From NCBI GenBank assembly GCA_023442905.1, contig JAEZWY010000202.1, positions 1 to 13,876 of the forward strand: DNA of 13,876 bases, written 5' to 3'. This DNA is from Bacillota bacterium. GTDB lineage: Bacteria > Bacillota > Bacilli > Lactobacillales > Aerococcaceae. Of this stretch, positions 6,586 to 13,792 are shown in pieces (the first letter of the stretch is position 1; every line of letters starts with the position of its first letter). Under the pieces are notes generated by a model. That model was not told the DNA's origin and ran no database searches. It worked only from the letters and a program-made list of their open reading frames with translations. Both the position numbers and the translations under genes were made by a program.

Positions 6586-7851
6586 CTATAGCTTATCAAT
6601 AACCAATAATGCGTCTCTTGTAAATCTATGCATGCTTACTTCAGTATAGGTATTCTTATAGGTTACAACAGCCGAACTTTCATTTTTAGATTCCAGGTCT
6701 ATATACTTAGCTGTTAAATTTGAATAATTACCATTCAGTTTTATAGTAATATTACTTGGAATATAAATGACTATTTTCTTGTTATTTTCTGCAATACGAA
6801 TTTCAGAGGTTTCATTTTTTAGAAGATTCTGTTTAGGCACTAAATCAAACAACTGATTTTCTTCAATAAAATATTTAATAAAACTATAGTCCCATGCACC
6901 TTCAAAATGTAATGCATCATGCCAATCATAAGGCGATTCAAAAGCTTCACCAACCTCAGAATCGAACGTCAATCCTTCAGTATGCCAACTCCAAATCCCA
7001 TGCGCTCCGTAGGTAACACCAAATTGAGCACCAGATAAAACACTTTGCCAAGCTGCTCTTCGAACATCTTCTCTTGAAAATCGCCCATAAGCTTTTCTAC
7101 TATATCCCATTAGTTCATAACATGGTTCACTATTAATACTTGGTCGTTTCGGTTCTTTATTATAGAAATCTTCTGCTAACTCATAGGCCATATATTGATA
7201 ATCTTTATTATGACCTGATTGGAACATATAAAAATCTAAATTATCACTATTTTTGAGCGCATCAGGTATTTCCTTTTGACGGCCACGAATATGTAAGGTT
7301 GTAGTAGCTTTTTCATCAATTTGTTTTACTTTATCCATAGCGATTTGGTACATCTCTGTTACCTCTTCTGTTGGAAAATCTGTATCACCACTTATAATAT
7401 AAATAGGTTCAAACTCATTGTATCTATCCATTACATATTCAACGTAATCTTCTATTAATTCTTTTGGAAATAAACTAGTCTTTTTAAGTTTTGTTGCCCA
7501 AGTATCAGGTAAATAGTTCACCCATAGCAATACCAATGCAATAGTAATATCCTTTTCTTTAGCCATACGAATCATTTCGTAAGCCCTATCAAAATAAGCT
7601 TCATTTCTTCTATTAAAATCAAATGTGCCGTCTTCGTTCACATGAAAAGGTTGACTATCAATTAAACTTTTACTCGCATCCCATTGCCATAACATATTCA
7701 CTTGGATTACATTGAAGCCTTGAGATTTTCGGTAATCTAAATAGTAATTCCAATCTGAAATTTGAATATTCGTAAAAGCACTCCAACATGTATCTGCAAG
7801 ATAAAAAGATGGTTGATTATTTAAATAGAATTGATTATTTTTAATTTCCAT
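6586..7851 (-). CDS. DUF4038 / GH140-like (apiosidase-like) glycoside hydrolase, cytoplasmic
   Basis: A 421-residue TIM-barrel glycosidase related to the apiosidase-like DUF4038 domain, the fold of GH140 enzymes that remove D-apiose from plant polysaccharide side chains. Evidence is the N-terminal FYLADTCWSAF (16-26), YLDYRKSQGFNVIQVNMLW (37-55), ISGDTDFP (153-160, candidate catalytic Asp156), NSEPCYE (240-246, candidate catalytic Glu242) and YGAHGIWSW (281-289). The C-terminus (about 340-421) looks like a small beta-sandwich. There is no signal peptide, so it acts inside the cell on an imported substrate, unlike secreted Bacteroides GH140 enzymes. AGGAGG lies 6 bases before the ATG, partly formed by the kinase stop codon. 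Apiose release is inferred from the family and the operon; another glycoside is possible because DUF4038 proteins are diverse. Confidence 0.85.
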   Translation of the reverse strand: MEIKNNQFYLNNQPSFYLADTCWSAFTNIQISDWNYYLDYRKSQGFNVIQVNMLWQWDASKSLIDSQPFHVNEDGTFDFNRRNEAYFDRAYEMIRMAKEKDITIALVLLWVNYLPDTWATKLKKTSLFPKELIEDYVEYVMDRYNEFEPIYIISGDTDFPTEEVTEMYQIAMDKVKQIDEKATTTLHIRGRQKEIPDALKNSDNLDFYMFQSGHNKDYQYMAYELAEDFYNKEPKRPSINSEPCYELMGYSRKAYGRFSREDVRRAAWQSVLSGAQFGVTYGAHGIWSWHTEGLTFDSEVGEAFESPYDWHDALHFEGAWDYSFIKYFIEENQLFDLVPKQNLLKNETSEIRIAENNKKIVIYIPSNITIKLNGNYSNLTAKYIDLESKNESSAVVTYKNTYTEVSMHRFTRDALLVIDKL

Positions 7852-7861
7852 TTTCTTCCTC

Positions 7862-9289
7862 CTAATATTTACTAATAGATTTTAAAACATATTCTTTCCA
7901 AGTAGAATAAGAACCATCATAAGATGTCTTAGGTTTGAATGTCTTTTCAGTATAACTAGCTACATCATTTTTAATCAAAGTAAGTGTTCCGAGCGCAGAA
8001 GCCTCTTCTATACGTCCAATAACTACTTCTCTTCCAGTAACATCTGCTAATAACTGTATAAATTTTTCATTGTTTACCAAGCCACCATCTACATTTATCC
8101 GCTTAATCTGTAATCCAAATTCTTCATCTATTGTATCTAATATTATTCGTGTCTGATATACCATAGCTTCAAACCCCGCCCTAATAAGATGAGATTTAGA
8201 ATTATATCGAGACATACCTACAAATTCAGCATGAACATCTGGCGCCCAAAATGGAGCACCCATCCCTTCTAATGCAGGTATAAGATACACGCCTCCATTA
8301 TCTAAGACACTGAAAGCATTTTTAGAAGCTTCTTCAAAATTAGCGAAAAAACCCAACTGATCTTTTTGCCAGTTTAGAATATCACCATACGAACGTATAA
8401 CACCCTCTAAAGCATAAGTAGTTTCACCATTCTTACCACTAACTATTGTAGTTAAAATGGTACCATTATTATCTAAAACTTGTTTCCCTATGTTTACTAA
8501 AACAGATGAGCCGGTTCCAAGCGTCGCTTTAACATCTTCTTTTTCCAAACAACCATTTCCAATTAAAGCTGATTGTGAATCTGCAACTATTGAAACAATT
8601 GGTATTCCCTGATACGTTCCAAAGTCATCTACCGAATCTTTCACGCTTGGTAAGCTAGCAATAGGAACATTAAAAATATCGCATAGTGCTTCGTCCCATT
8701 CTAGCGTATGAATATTGAATAGTAATGTTCGACTCGCATTACTCACTTCAGTTAAATGATTCTTCTCTTTCGATAAATTCCATACTATCCATGTATCGAT
8801 TGTCCCAATGGCCAGATTATTTAACTGATCATCTGTTAACTCTGCTTGATCAAAGAACCATTTAAGTTTTGACCCTGAAAAATAAGGATCTATATTCAAT
8901 CCTGTTTTTTCTCTTACTACAGGTCCATAACCTCGCTGATTTAGCTTTTGACAAATATCGATTCCTCGATTACATTGCCACACCAGGACGTTAGTATAAG
9001 CTTTTCCCGTTTCTTTATCCCAAATAACAACTGATTCTCGTTGATTTGTAATAGATAAACTAGCAATTTGTCTAGGCTCTAAGTTTCTTTCTATCAATAT
9101 TTGCCCGATTAAGTCTTTCACATTTGCAACAATTTCTTCAGGGTCATGCTCCACCCAACCTTTTTGAGGGTATAGTTGAGTATGAGGTTTATCCACTCTC
9201 CGAAGCATCTCTATATTTGATTCGGTATCAAATAGTATTACCTTGGTACCAGACGTACTCTGGTCTATTACCAGTCTATATTCTGCCAC
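7862..9289 (-). CDS. FGGY-family carbohydrate kinase (candidate apulose kinase)
   Basis: A 475-residue ATP-dependent sugar kinase related to glycerol and pentulose kinases. Two actin-like domains are visible. IDQSTSGTKVILFD (8-21) is the first phosphate-binding motif, followed by QKGWVEHDP (42-50), SITNQRES (79-86) and WQCNRG (104-109). The presumed catalytic base is Asp237 in VADSQSAL, with LGTGSS (257-262) and NVDGG (399-403) for ATP binding. The length is normal. The start is GTG at 9289: GGGGTGA lies 5 bases upstream and the overlapping ATG is in another frame and stops quickly. The gene begins 5 bases after the transketolase C-terminal subunit stop, so translation is coupled. The glycerol-kinase-like sequence alone does not fix the substrate. 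Next to an isomerase and a split transketolase, a ketopentose such as apulose is the best inference. Confidence 0.88.
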   Translation of the reverse strand: MAEYRLVIDQSTSGTKVILFDTESNIEMLRRVDKPHTQLYPQKGWVEHDPEEIVANVKDLIGQILIERNLEPRQIASLSITNQRESVVIWDKETGKAYTNVLVWQCNRGIDICQKLNQRGYGPVVREKTGLNIDPYFSGSKLKWFFDQAELTDDQLNNLAIGTIDTWIVWNLSKEKNHLTEVSNASRTLLFNIHTLEWDEALCDIFNVPIASLPSVKDSVDDFGTYQGIPIVSIVADSQSALIGNGCLEKEDVKATLGTGSSVLVNIGKQVLDNNGTILTTIVSGKNGETTYALEGVIRSYGDILNWQKDQLGFFANFEEASKNAFSVLDNGGVYLIPALEGMGAPFWAPDVHAEFVGMSRYNSKSHLIRAGFEAMVYQTRIILDTIDEEFGLQIKRINVDGGLVNNEKFIQLLADVTGREVVIGRIEEASALGTLTLIKNDVASYTEKTFKPKTSYDGSYSTWKEYVLKSISKY

Positions 9290-9294
9290 TCATA

Positions 9295-10227
9295 TCACCC
9301 CAAAAATTTCTTCGCTTCCACTACAATTGAGTCACCATCCAATCCATAGTGTTTGAATAATTCTTTACCACTAGCTGTGACTAAATCACTATCTGGAAAA
9401 CCAATAATTCTATGACGAATACCAACTTCTTCACTTAAGGACTCCGCTACTGTAGCACCTAACCCGCCATGGATACTGTGTTCCTCAACTGTAATTACCT
9501 TACCAATTTCTCTAGCTAATCTCCTTACAGTTTCAGTATCAAAAGGTTTTAGTGAATGTACGTTTAATACAGCTGCTGAGATATTTTCCTTTTCTAATTG
9601 AATTGCTGCATCTAGTACTTGACGAATAGTCTCTCCGATACCAATAAGTAAAACATCCTTACCTGCTTTTAATTGAACAGCTTTACCAATCTCAAAACCA
9701 TAGTCACTAGATTCATAAACGTCCTCAACAGCATTCCGACCTAAGCGAATATAAGCAGGTTGATCTGACTCAAGGAGTGTTTTAAACATTACTTCTGTTT
9801 CATGTTTATCAGCCGGACACAGTACCTGTAAATTTGGAATAGCTCGTGTCACAGCAAAATCTTGTAATGAGTGATGGGACATGCCCAACTGTGCATAACT
9901 TACACCACCACTAATTCCTACCAATTTTACGTTTGTTCTCGAATATGCAACATCTACCTTAATTTGTTCAATACTCCGCATAGATAAGAATGGTGCAGGT
10001 GATACTGCGAATGCCCTTTTTCCTGAGTGTGCTAATCCTGCTGCCATCCCCACAATGTTTTGTTCAGCAATACCAACCTCAACCATTTGATTTGGATATT
10101 TTTCACCAAATTCTGTCAATTTCGCAGACCCTCTCGAGTCACTAGTTAATACGACTAATTCTGGTGTTTGTTCTGCTTGCTGTACAAATACTTGATTCAT
10201 CATTTGATTATTTGACATATTAGCCAT
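9295..10227 (-). CDS. Transketolase C-terminal subunit (candidate apulose-4-phosphate transketolase beta subunit)
   Basis: A 310-residue protein carrying the pyrimidine-binding and C-terminal domains of transketolase. The conserved thiamine-activating Glu55 is in VEVGIAEQN (50-57), GMSHHSLQD (115-123) contributes to the active site, and RLGR (161-164) matches the substrate-phosphate-binding arginines. It cannot work without the N-terminal subunit encoded immediately upstream; their genes overlap by 8 bp (ATGGCTAA). GGAGG lies 9 bases before the first ATG. Split transketolases usually act on specialised sugars rather than in the core pentose phosphate pathway. The closest known pathway logic is apulose 4-phosphate + glyceraldehyde 3-phosphate giving xylulose 5-phosphate + dihydroxyacetone phosphate. 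Confidence 0.9.
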   Translation of the reverse strand: MANMSNNQMMNQVFVQQAEQTPELVVLTSDSRGSAKLTEFGEKYPNQMVEVGIAEQNIVGMAAGLAHSGKRAFAVSPAPFLSMRSIEQIKVDVAYSRTNVKLVGISGGVSYAQLGMSHHSLQDFAVTRAIPNLQVLCPADKHETEVMFKTLLESDQPAYIRLGRNAVEDVYESSDYGFEIGKAVQLKAGKDVLLIGIGETIRQVLDAAIQLEKENISAAVLNVHSLKPFDTETVRRLAREIGKVITVEEHSIHGGLGATVAESLSEEVGIRHRIIGFPDSDLVTASGKELFKHYGLDGDSIVVEAKKFLG

Positions 10228-11059
10228 GTGTTAGCACCTCCAGCTTTTCATTCAGTTCGTCTAATCCTTTTTGATATTCTTCATCATTTGGTACATGGTG
10301 GTGCCATCCTGCTTTTCCTTCAGCCATAGAAATGCCTTTACCTTTGATGGTATTTGCGATAATCATTTTAGGTTTATCCTGACTTTTATTTTGCGATAAC
10401 TCTTCGATTAGTTGTGTATAATCGTGACCATCTATTTCTACGACATCCCAACCAAAAGCTTCCCACTTTTCTCTTAATGGAAAAGAATTCATCACATCTA
10501 CTGTTGAACCAGTAATTTGTAACTTATTACTATCAATAATAGCGATGAGATTATTTAATTTATAATGACTTGCCGCCATAGCTGCTTCCCAGTTGGAACC
10601 TTCAGCTAATTCACCGTCACCCATCAAGGTGTATACTTTATAATCCTTATTATCCATTTTCCCGGCTAAAGCTATCCCTACTGAAATAGGTAAGCCATGA
10701 CCAAGCGAACCCGTATTCATCTCAACACCTGGCATTTTATTAGTAGGATGTCCTATAATTGGCGATTTATATTGATAATATGTATCTAAGATACCTTCAT
10801 CAAAGAAACCTTTTAAGGCTAGCGTACTCCATAAGACCTCAGCTACATGACCTTTACTTTGAATATAGCGGTCTCGATTCGGATCTTCTGGATTACTTGG
10901 ATCAATATTCATTACTTTGAAATAGAGCGTTGTAATAATATCTGCACTCGATAAATCGCCACCAGTATGACCAGACCCCGCTTTATAAATCATTTCCCAT
11001 AAACGTTTTCTTGTTTTTGTTGCTTGAATTTCTAAATCTTTAATCGTATTACTAGACAT
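10220..11059 (-). CDS. Transketolase N-terminal subunit (candidate apulose-4-phosphate transketolase alpha subunit)
   Basis: A 279-residue thiamine-diphosphate-binding domain of transketolase. GSGHTGG (28-34, His31), SKGHVAE (68-74, His71) and GSLGHGLP (117-124, His121) are the active-site histidine blocks. GDGELAEGSNWEAA (147-160) with IIDSN (174-178) is the ThDP/metal motif. The length is about half of a full transketolase (roughly 660), and the missing half is the next gene. The start ATG overlaps the isomerase stop by 8 bp (ATGTCTAG) with GGAGAT upstream, so the two are translationally coupled. Role as in its partner: a two-subunit transketolase dedicated to the operon's sugar. Confidence 0.9.
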   Translation of the reverse strand: MSSNTIKDLEIQATKTRKRLWEMIYKAGSGHTGGDLSSADIITTLYFKVMNIDPSNPEDPNRDRYIQSKGHVAEVLWSTLALKGFFDEGILDTYYQYKSPIIGHPTNKMPGVEMNTGSLGHGLPISVGIALAGKMDNKDYKVYTLMGDGELAEGSNWEAAMAASHYKLNNLIAIIDSNKLQITGSTVDVMNSFPLREKWEAFGWDVVEIDGHDYTQLIEELSQNKSQDKPKMIIANTIKGKGISMAEGKAGWHHHVPNDEEYQKGLDELNEKLEVLTHG

Positions 11060-12476
11060 TTAAAGAATCTCCTCTCCAATACGCTTTCACATCCTCTTCA
11101 ATTGGGTCATAAAAATCTGGTGTCACATTAATATACTTACAAGCCTCATATAATACCGGCACAACATCTGTTCTAACTGCTGCCACATGATGAATGTACG
11201 GCCCGTATACTAAGTGAGATTCAAGGCGGTTTAAATTCTGGAACTTCATGTAAATATAAGTACCCTGATTATAAGGACCATCCATTGTCTCAGCTGTTCC
11301 CATCAGCAAATTGTAGTCCCCGTGATCACCATCGAAACGACAAACTGTATAAGTCCCTTCTTTAGCTTTGAATTCTACTGATCCTGGATAATCAAATACA
11401 AAATGACTAGTAGGTAGAATTGGCGTATGCTCAGCAGTAGAGTATGCAAAGACACCTAAGTGTTGTAGTAACTCACCATTTTCATCTTCAGGGTGGCGAC
11501 AATTAATATCTGCAAAAATGGCTTTCTCTTCTCCAAAACTAGCAGCTTCTACTAATAACTCCGTAATTGCGCCGTGAATATCTGTTTCACACACAAAAGG
11601 TAATCCTTCCTCTTGTAGTAAGGACAACGAAGCATAAGGTAAAATACCTAGTTCATCCTGTAAAGCAGTCCAACATTGAATAACACCCGAATTACATCCA
11701 TATGCACGACTAAGGTTTTCCAATGCTATTTTTAAAACTGAAACTGTTGTTAATGCCTCATCTGTAATTTGAACTTTAGTATTCTGATAAAAATAGTTAT
11801 TTGTTAAAGCAATTTTTTCTTGCTCATTTGACCTTACTTGGTCCATCTCACTATATAATTCTTGTAAAGGTACTGGTGATAATGAAATATTAAAGCGTTC
11901 CAGTAATTCCCCTTCATTTGCCATCACTGACCAAAAATCAAAAGGTCTAGGTCCAACCTGGAGTATTCTTGTATTCTTAAATGTCTTAACCACATTACAA
12001 ACTTTTATAAAATCAGTTAACCCTCTTTGAAATTCTTCTGAATCTATATCTGAGTTTTTGATATAAGTAAACTTTACGTTAAAGCGCCTTAATACTTTAC
12101 CAATGGCAAACAACCCACATTGAGTATCTCGCAGTCTAGTGCCCTCATCTGAAGGAGCTTCGTCTTTAGGTCCCCAAAGAAGTACCGGTACATCAAACTT
12201 CGCCGCTAATCGAGCAACAGCATACTCTGTTCCAAAGTTCTCATTCGCAATAAAAATACCGTCAACTTTTTCCTTATCAAATTTTTCATAAACTTTATTT
12301 ACGCCTTCGTCATCATAAAGAAGTCCATCTTCATTCAAATCGTCAATATCCACATAATTCACGCCAAGGCTATTTATTTTTTCTCTAGTAAGATTAGCGT
12401 ATTCCACAGCTGCATCTGCACTAAATAAATTTCTTCTTGTTGGTACAAAGCCCAACTTAACCTGTTCAATCCCCAT
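11052..12476 (-). CDS. L-fucose/L-arabinose isomerase-fold sugar isomerase (candidate D-apiose isomerase)
   Basis: A 474-residue protein of the FucI/AraA isomerase superfamily, which interconverts aldoses and ketoses using a divalent metal. The N-terminal part has alternating strands typical of the fold (KLGFVPTRRNLF, residues 7-18; VDGIFIANENFGTEYAVARLA, 71-91). Candidate metal ligands are all present: Glu297 in FVCETDIHGA, Asp323 in IFADINCRHPED, and His429/His430 in YIHHVA. It is shorter than FucI (about 590) and near AraA length (about 500). It is the first gene of the operon, with AAGGA about 9 bases before ATG 12476. Sequence alone shows sugar isomerase; apiose as substrate is inferred from the apiosidase-like gene, kinase and transketolase. 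D-arabinose, L-fucose or another pentose are alternatives. Confidence 0.8.
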   Translation of the reverse strand: MGIEQVKLGFVPTRRNLFSADAAVEYANLTREKINSLGVNYVDIDDLNEDGLLYDDEGVNKVYEKFDKEKVDGIFIANENFGTEYAVARLAAKFDVPVLLWGPKDEAPSDEGTRLRDTQCGLFAIGKVLRRFNVKFTYIKNSDIDSEEFQRGLTDFIKVCNVVKTFKNTRILQVGPRPFDFWSVMANEGELLERFNISLSPVPLQELYSEMDQVRSNEQEKIALTNNYFYQNTKVQITDEALTTVSVLKIALENLSRAYGCNSGVIQCWTALQDELGILPYASLSLLQEEGLPFVCETDIHGAITELLVEAASFGEEKAIFADINCRHPEDENGELLQHLGVFAYSTAEHTPILPTSHFVFDYPGSVEFKAKEGTYTVCRFDGDHGDYNLLMGTAETMDGPYNQGTYIYMKFQNLNRLESHLVYGPYIHHVAAVRTDVVPVLYEACKYINVTPDFYDPIEEDVKAYWRGDSLNV

Positions 12477-12487
12477 ACATACACATC

Positions 12488-12526
12488 CTTATTTTAGTAA
12501 AATTAAACTGCATTAACTTAAGTAAG
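12488..12526. promoter_or_regulatory. Second, imperfect operator-like inverted repeat in the isomerase leader
   Basis: CTTATTTTAGTA (12488-12499) and AACTTAAGTAAG (12515-12526) are imperfectly inverted copies (9 of 12 positions) of the arms of the main dyad at 12590-12615. They lie between the predicted transcription start and the isomerase ATG. They may be auxiliary binding sites for the divergent regulator. Confidence 0.35.
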
Positions 12527-12534
12527 CCTTTACA
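12521..12534. promoter_or_regulatory. cre-like site (CcpA) at the operon transcription start
   Basis: AGTAAGCCTTTACA fits the relaxed catabolite-responsive element WGWNANCGNTNNCW at all but one position (CC instead of the central CG). It begins at the predicted +1 of the sugar operon, a usual place for CcpA repression. The central mismatch lowers confidence. Confidence 0.35.
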
Positions 12535-12540
12535 TTTGTA

Positions 12541-12569
12541 AATTTAACACCTATTTTACTTTAAGTCAA
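12541..12569 (-). promoter_or_regulatory. Predicted sigma-A promoter of the sugar operon
   Basis: On the minus strand TTGACT (12569-12564) and TAAATT (12546-12541) are separated by exactly 17 bases. The predicted start is near 12534, giving a leader of about 58 bases before the isomerase ATG. Confidence 0.7.
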
Positions 12570-12589
12570 TCTTTATTTTATATGTTTTC

Positions 12590-12615
12590 AACTTAAATAA
12601 GACCTTATTTTAGTT
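12590..12615. promoter_or_regulatory. 26-bp dyad between divergent promoters, candidate operator
   Basis: AACTTAAATAAG (12590-12601) and CTTATTTTAGTT (12604-12615) are inverted repeats matching at 11 of 12 positions around a 2-base centre. The dyad lies between the -35 boxes of the two divergent promoters, where one regulator could control both. The divergent LacI-family protein is the likely ligand (inference). Confidence 0.55.
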
Positions 12616-12621
12616 ATTTGA

Positions 12622-12650
12622 TTGATTAATTGTGCATTTTCATGTATATT
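12622..12650 (+). promoter_or_regulatory. Predicted sigma-A promoter of the divergent LacI-family regulator
   Basis: TTGATT (12622-12627) and TATATT (12645-12650) are separated by 17 bases, with a predicted start near 12657. That is about 28 bases before the ATG, a short leader. The dyad at 12590-12615 ends just upstream of the -35 box. Confidence 0.65.
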
Positions 12651-12684
12651 AAGTTTATTAAACAAAAAGTAAGTGGGGGAAAAT

Positions 12685-13734
12685 ATGATTAGTATCACCG
12701 ATATCGCAGAATTAGCTGGTGTTTCTGTAACAACAGTTTCGCTTGCTTTAAATAATAAAAAAGGTGTAGGAAAAAAGACTAAAGAACGTATTCTTCAAAT
12801 TGCAGAAGAACAAAACTATAAACCTCTACGAATGAGTAAAGTTAAAAAAGAAGCAATGAAAGAGGATATGCAAAAAGACAAATTAAATTTAAAATTTATT
12901 GTGGCGATCAATAATGAGGTTGTTAACACGAATTTTAGAACACAACCTTTCTTCAATTCCCTCGTCAATACTTTGGTTCATGACTCTAACAATGACCAAT
13001 ATAATATCGTTATTTCTGCAGTTGACTCCAATGACTTGACTAAAGAATTAGTAACCTATAATCAGTCAGATGATATAGACGGGTTAATTATTTTAGCTAC
13101 TGATCTCAGCAATAAAGTATTAACCTCACTTATTGAACAAACCGATAAGCCACTATTATTTCTAGATGCGACAAACCAACTATTAGATGCTAACTTCATT
13201 GGGATTAATAATGAACAAGGTATATATCTAGCATTATCCCATCTAGTTGAAAACGGTCATTCAAATATTGGATATGTCATGTCTGAAAACCGAATTAATA
13301 ACTTTAATGAACGCCTTCTCGCTTTTGAGAAATATTCTATAAATCTTGGTTTAAACTTTAATCTTAAAGATTCTATATTAGCCTCCCCTATTACAGTTGA
13401 GGCTCAAGATGAGGTTGAGAAGCAATTAACTGACTTAGATACTATACCTGAAGCATTTCTTTGCGAAAATGATGTCATAGCCATCAGTTTTATCAAAACA
13501 CTTAACCAAATGGGCTATAGTGTACCTAACGATATTTCAGTTATCGGTTTTGATAATATACGCGAAGGAAGCGTCATTACACCAGAACTCACTACTATTG
13601 AAGTAAATCAAGGGCTCATAGTTGATACTGCTGTGAATCAATTGATTTCTATTATAGAAAATAAATCATCTACACAACATATATATATCAACTGTAAATT
13701 GGTTGAACGAAATAGCGTAAAAAGAATCAAATAA
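12685..13734 (+). CDS. LacI-family transcriptional regulator with atypical hinge, divergent to the sugar operon
   Basis: A 349-residue regulator. The N-terminal helix-turn-helix reads ITDIAELAGVSVTTVSLAL (4-22). An effector-binding domain from about residue 70 to the end contains the C-terminal family block near ISVIGFDN. I chose ATG 12685 because GTGGGGG directly precedes it and homologues start at this point; a GTG 12 bases earlier would consume that ribosome binding site. The hinge is unusual: after QNYKP comes a Lys/Glu/Met-rich stretch (about 50-68) instead of the usual N..A..L.....IGVI pattern. It probably represses or activates the adjacent operon in response to the sugar or an intermediate, using the sites between 12488 and 12615. 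The effector is unknown. Confidence 0.9.
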   Translation: MISITDIAELAGVSVTTVSLALNNKKGVGKKTKERILQIAEEQNYKPLRMSKVKKEAMKEDMQKDKLNLKFIVAINNEVVNTNFRTQPFFNSLVNTLVHDSNNDQYNIVISAVDSNDLTKELVTYNQSDDIDGLIILATDLSNKVLTSLIEQTDKPLLFLDATNQLLDANFIGINNEQGIYLALSHLVENGHSNIGYVMSENRINNFNERLLAFEKYSINLGLNFNLKDSILASPITVEAQDEVEKQLTDLDTIPEAFLCENDVIAISFIKTLNQMGYSVPNDISVIGFDNIREGSVITPELTTIEVNQGLIVDTAVNQLISIIENKSSTQHIYINCKLVERNSVKRIK

Positions 13735-13792
13735 AAAGACCAGAGCGATTATTGAAACCCTACCGTTAAACTGAACAAATAAAAAAAGAGAG

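Noticed and set aside
9124..9330. A plus-strand open frame antisense to the kinase start
   Set aside because: It is antisense to conserved FGGY motifs, has no ribosome binding site and no domain.
12673..12684. GTG at 12673 as start of the divergent LacI-family regulator
   Set aside because: The bases GTGGGGG are better explained as the ribosome binding site of ATG 12685, where the helix-turn-helix starts at the usual distance.
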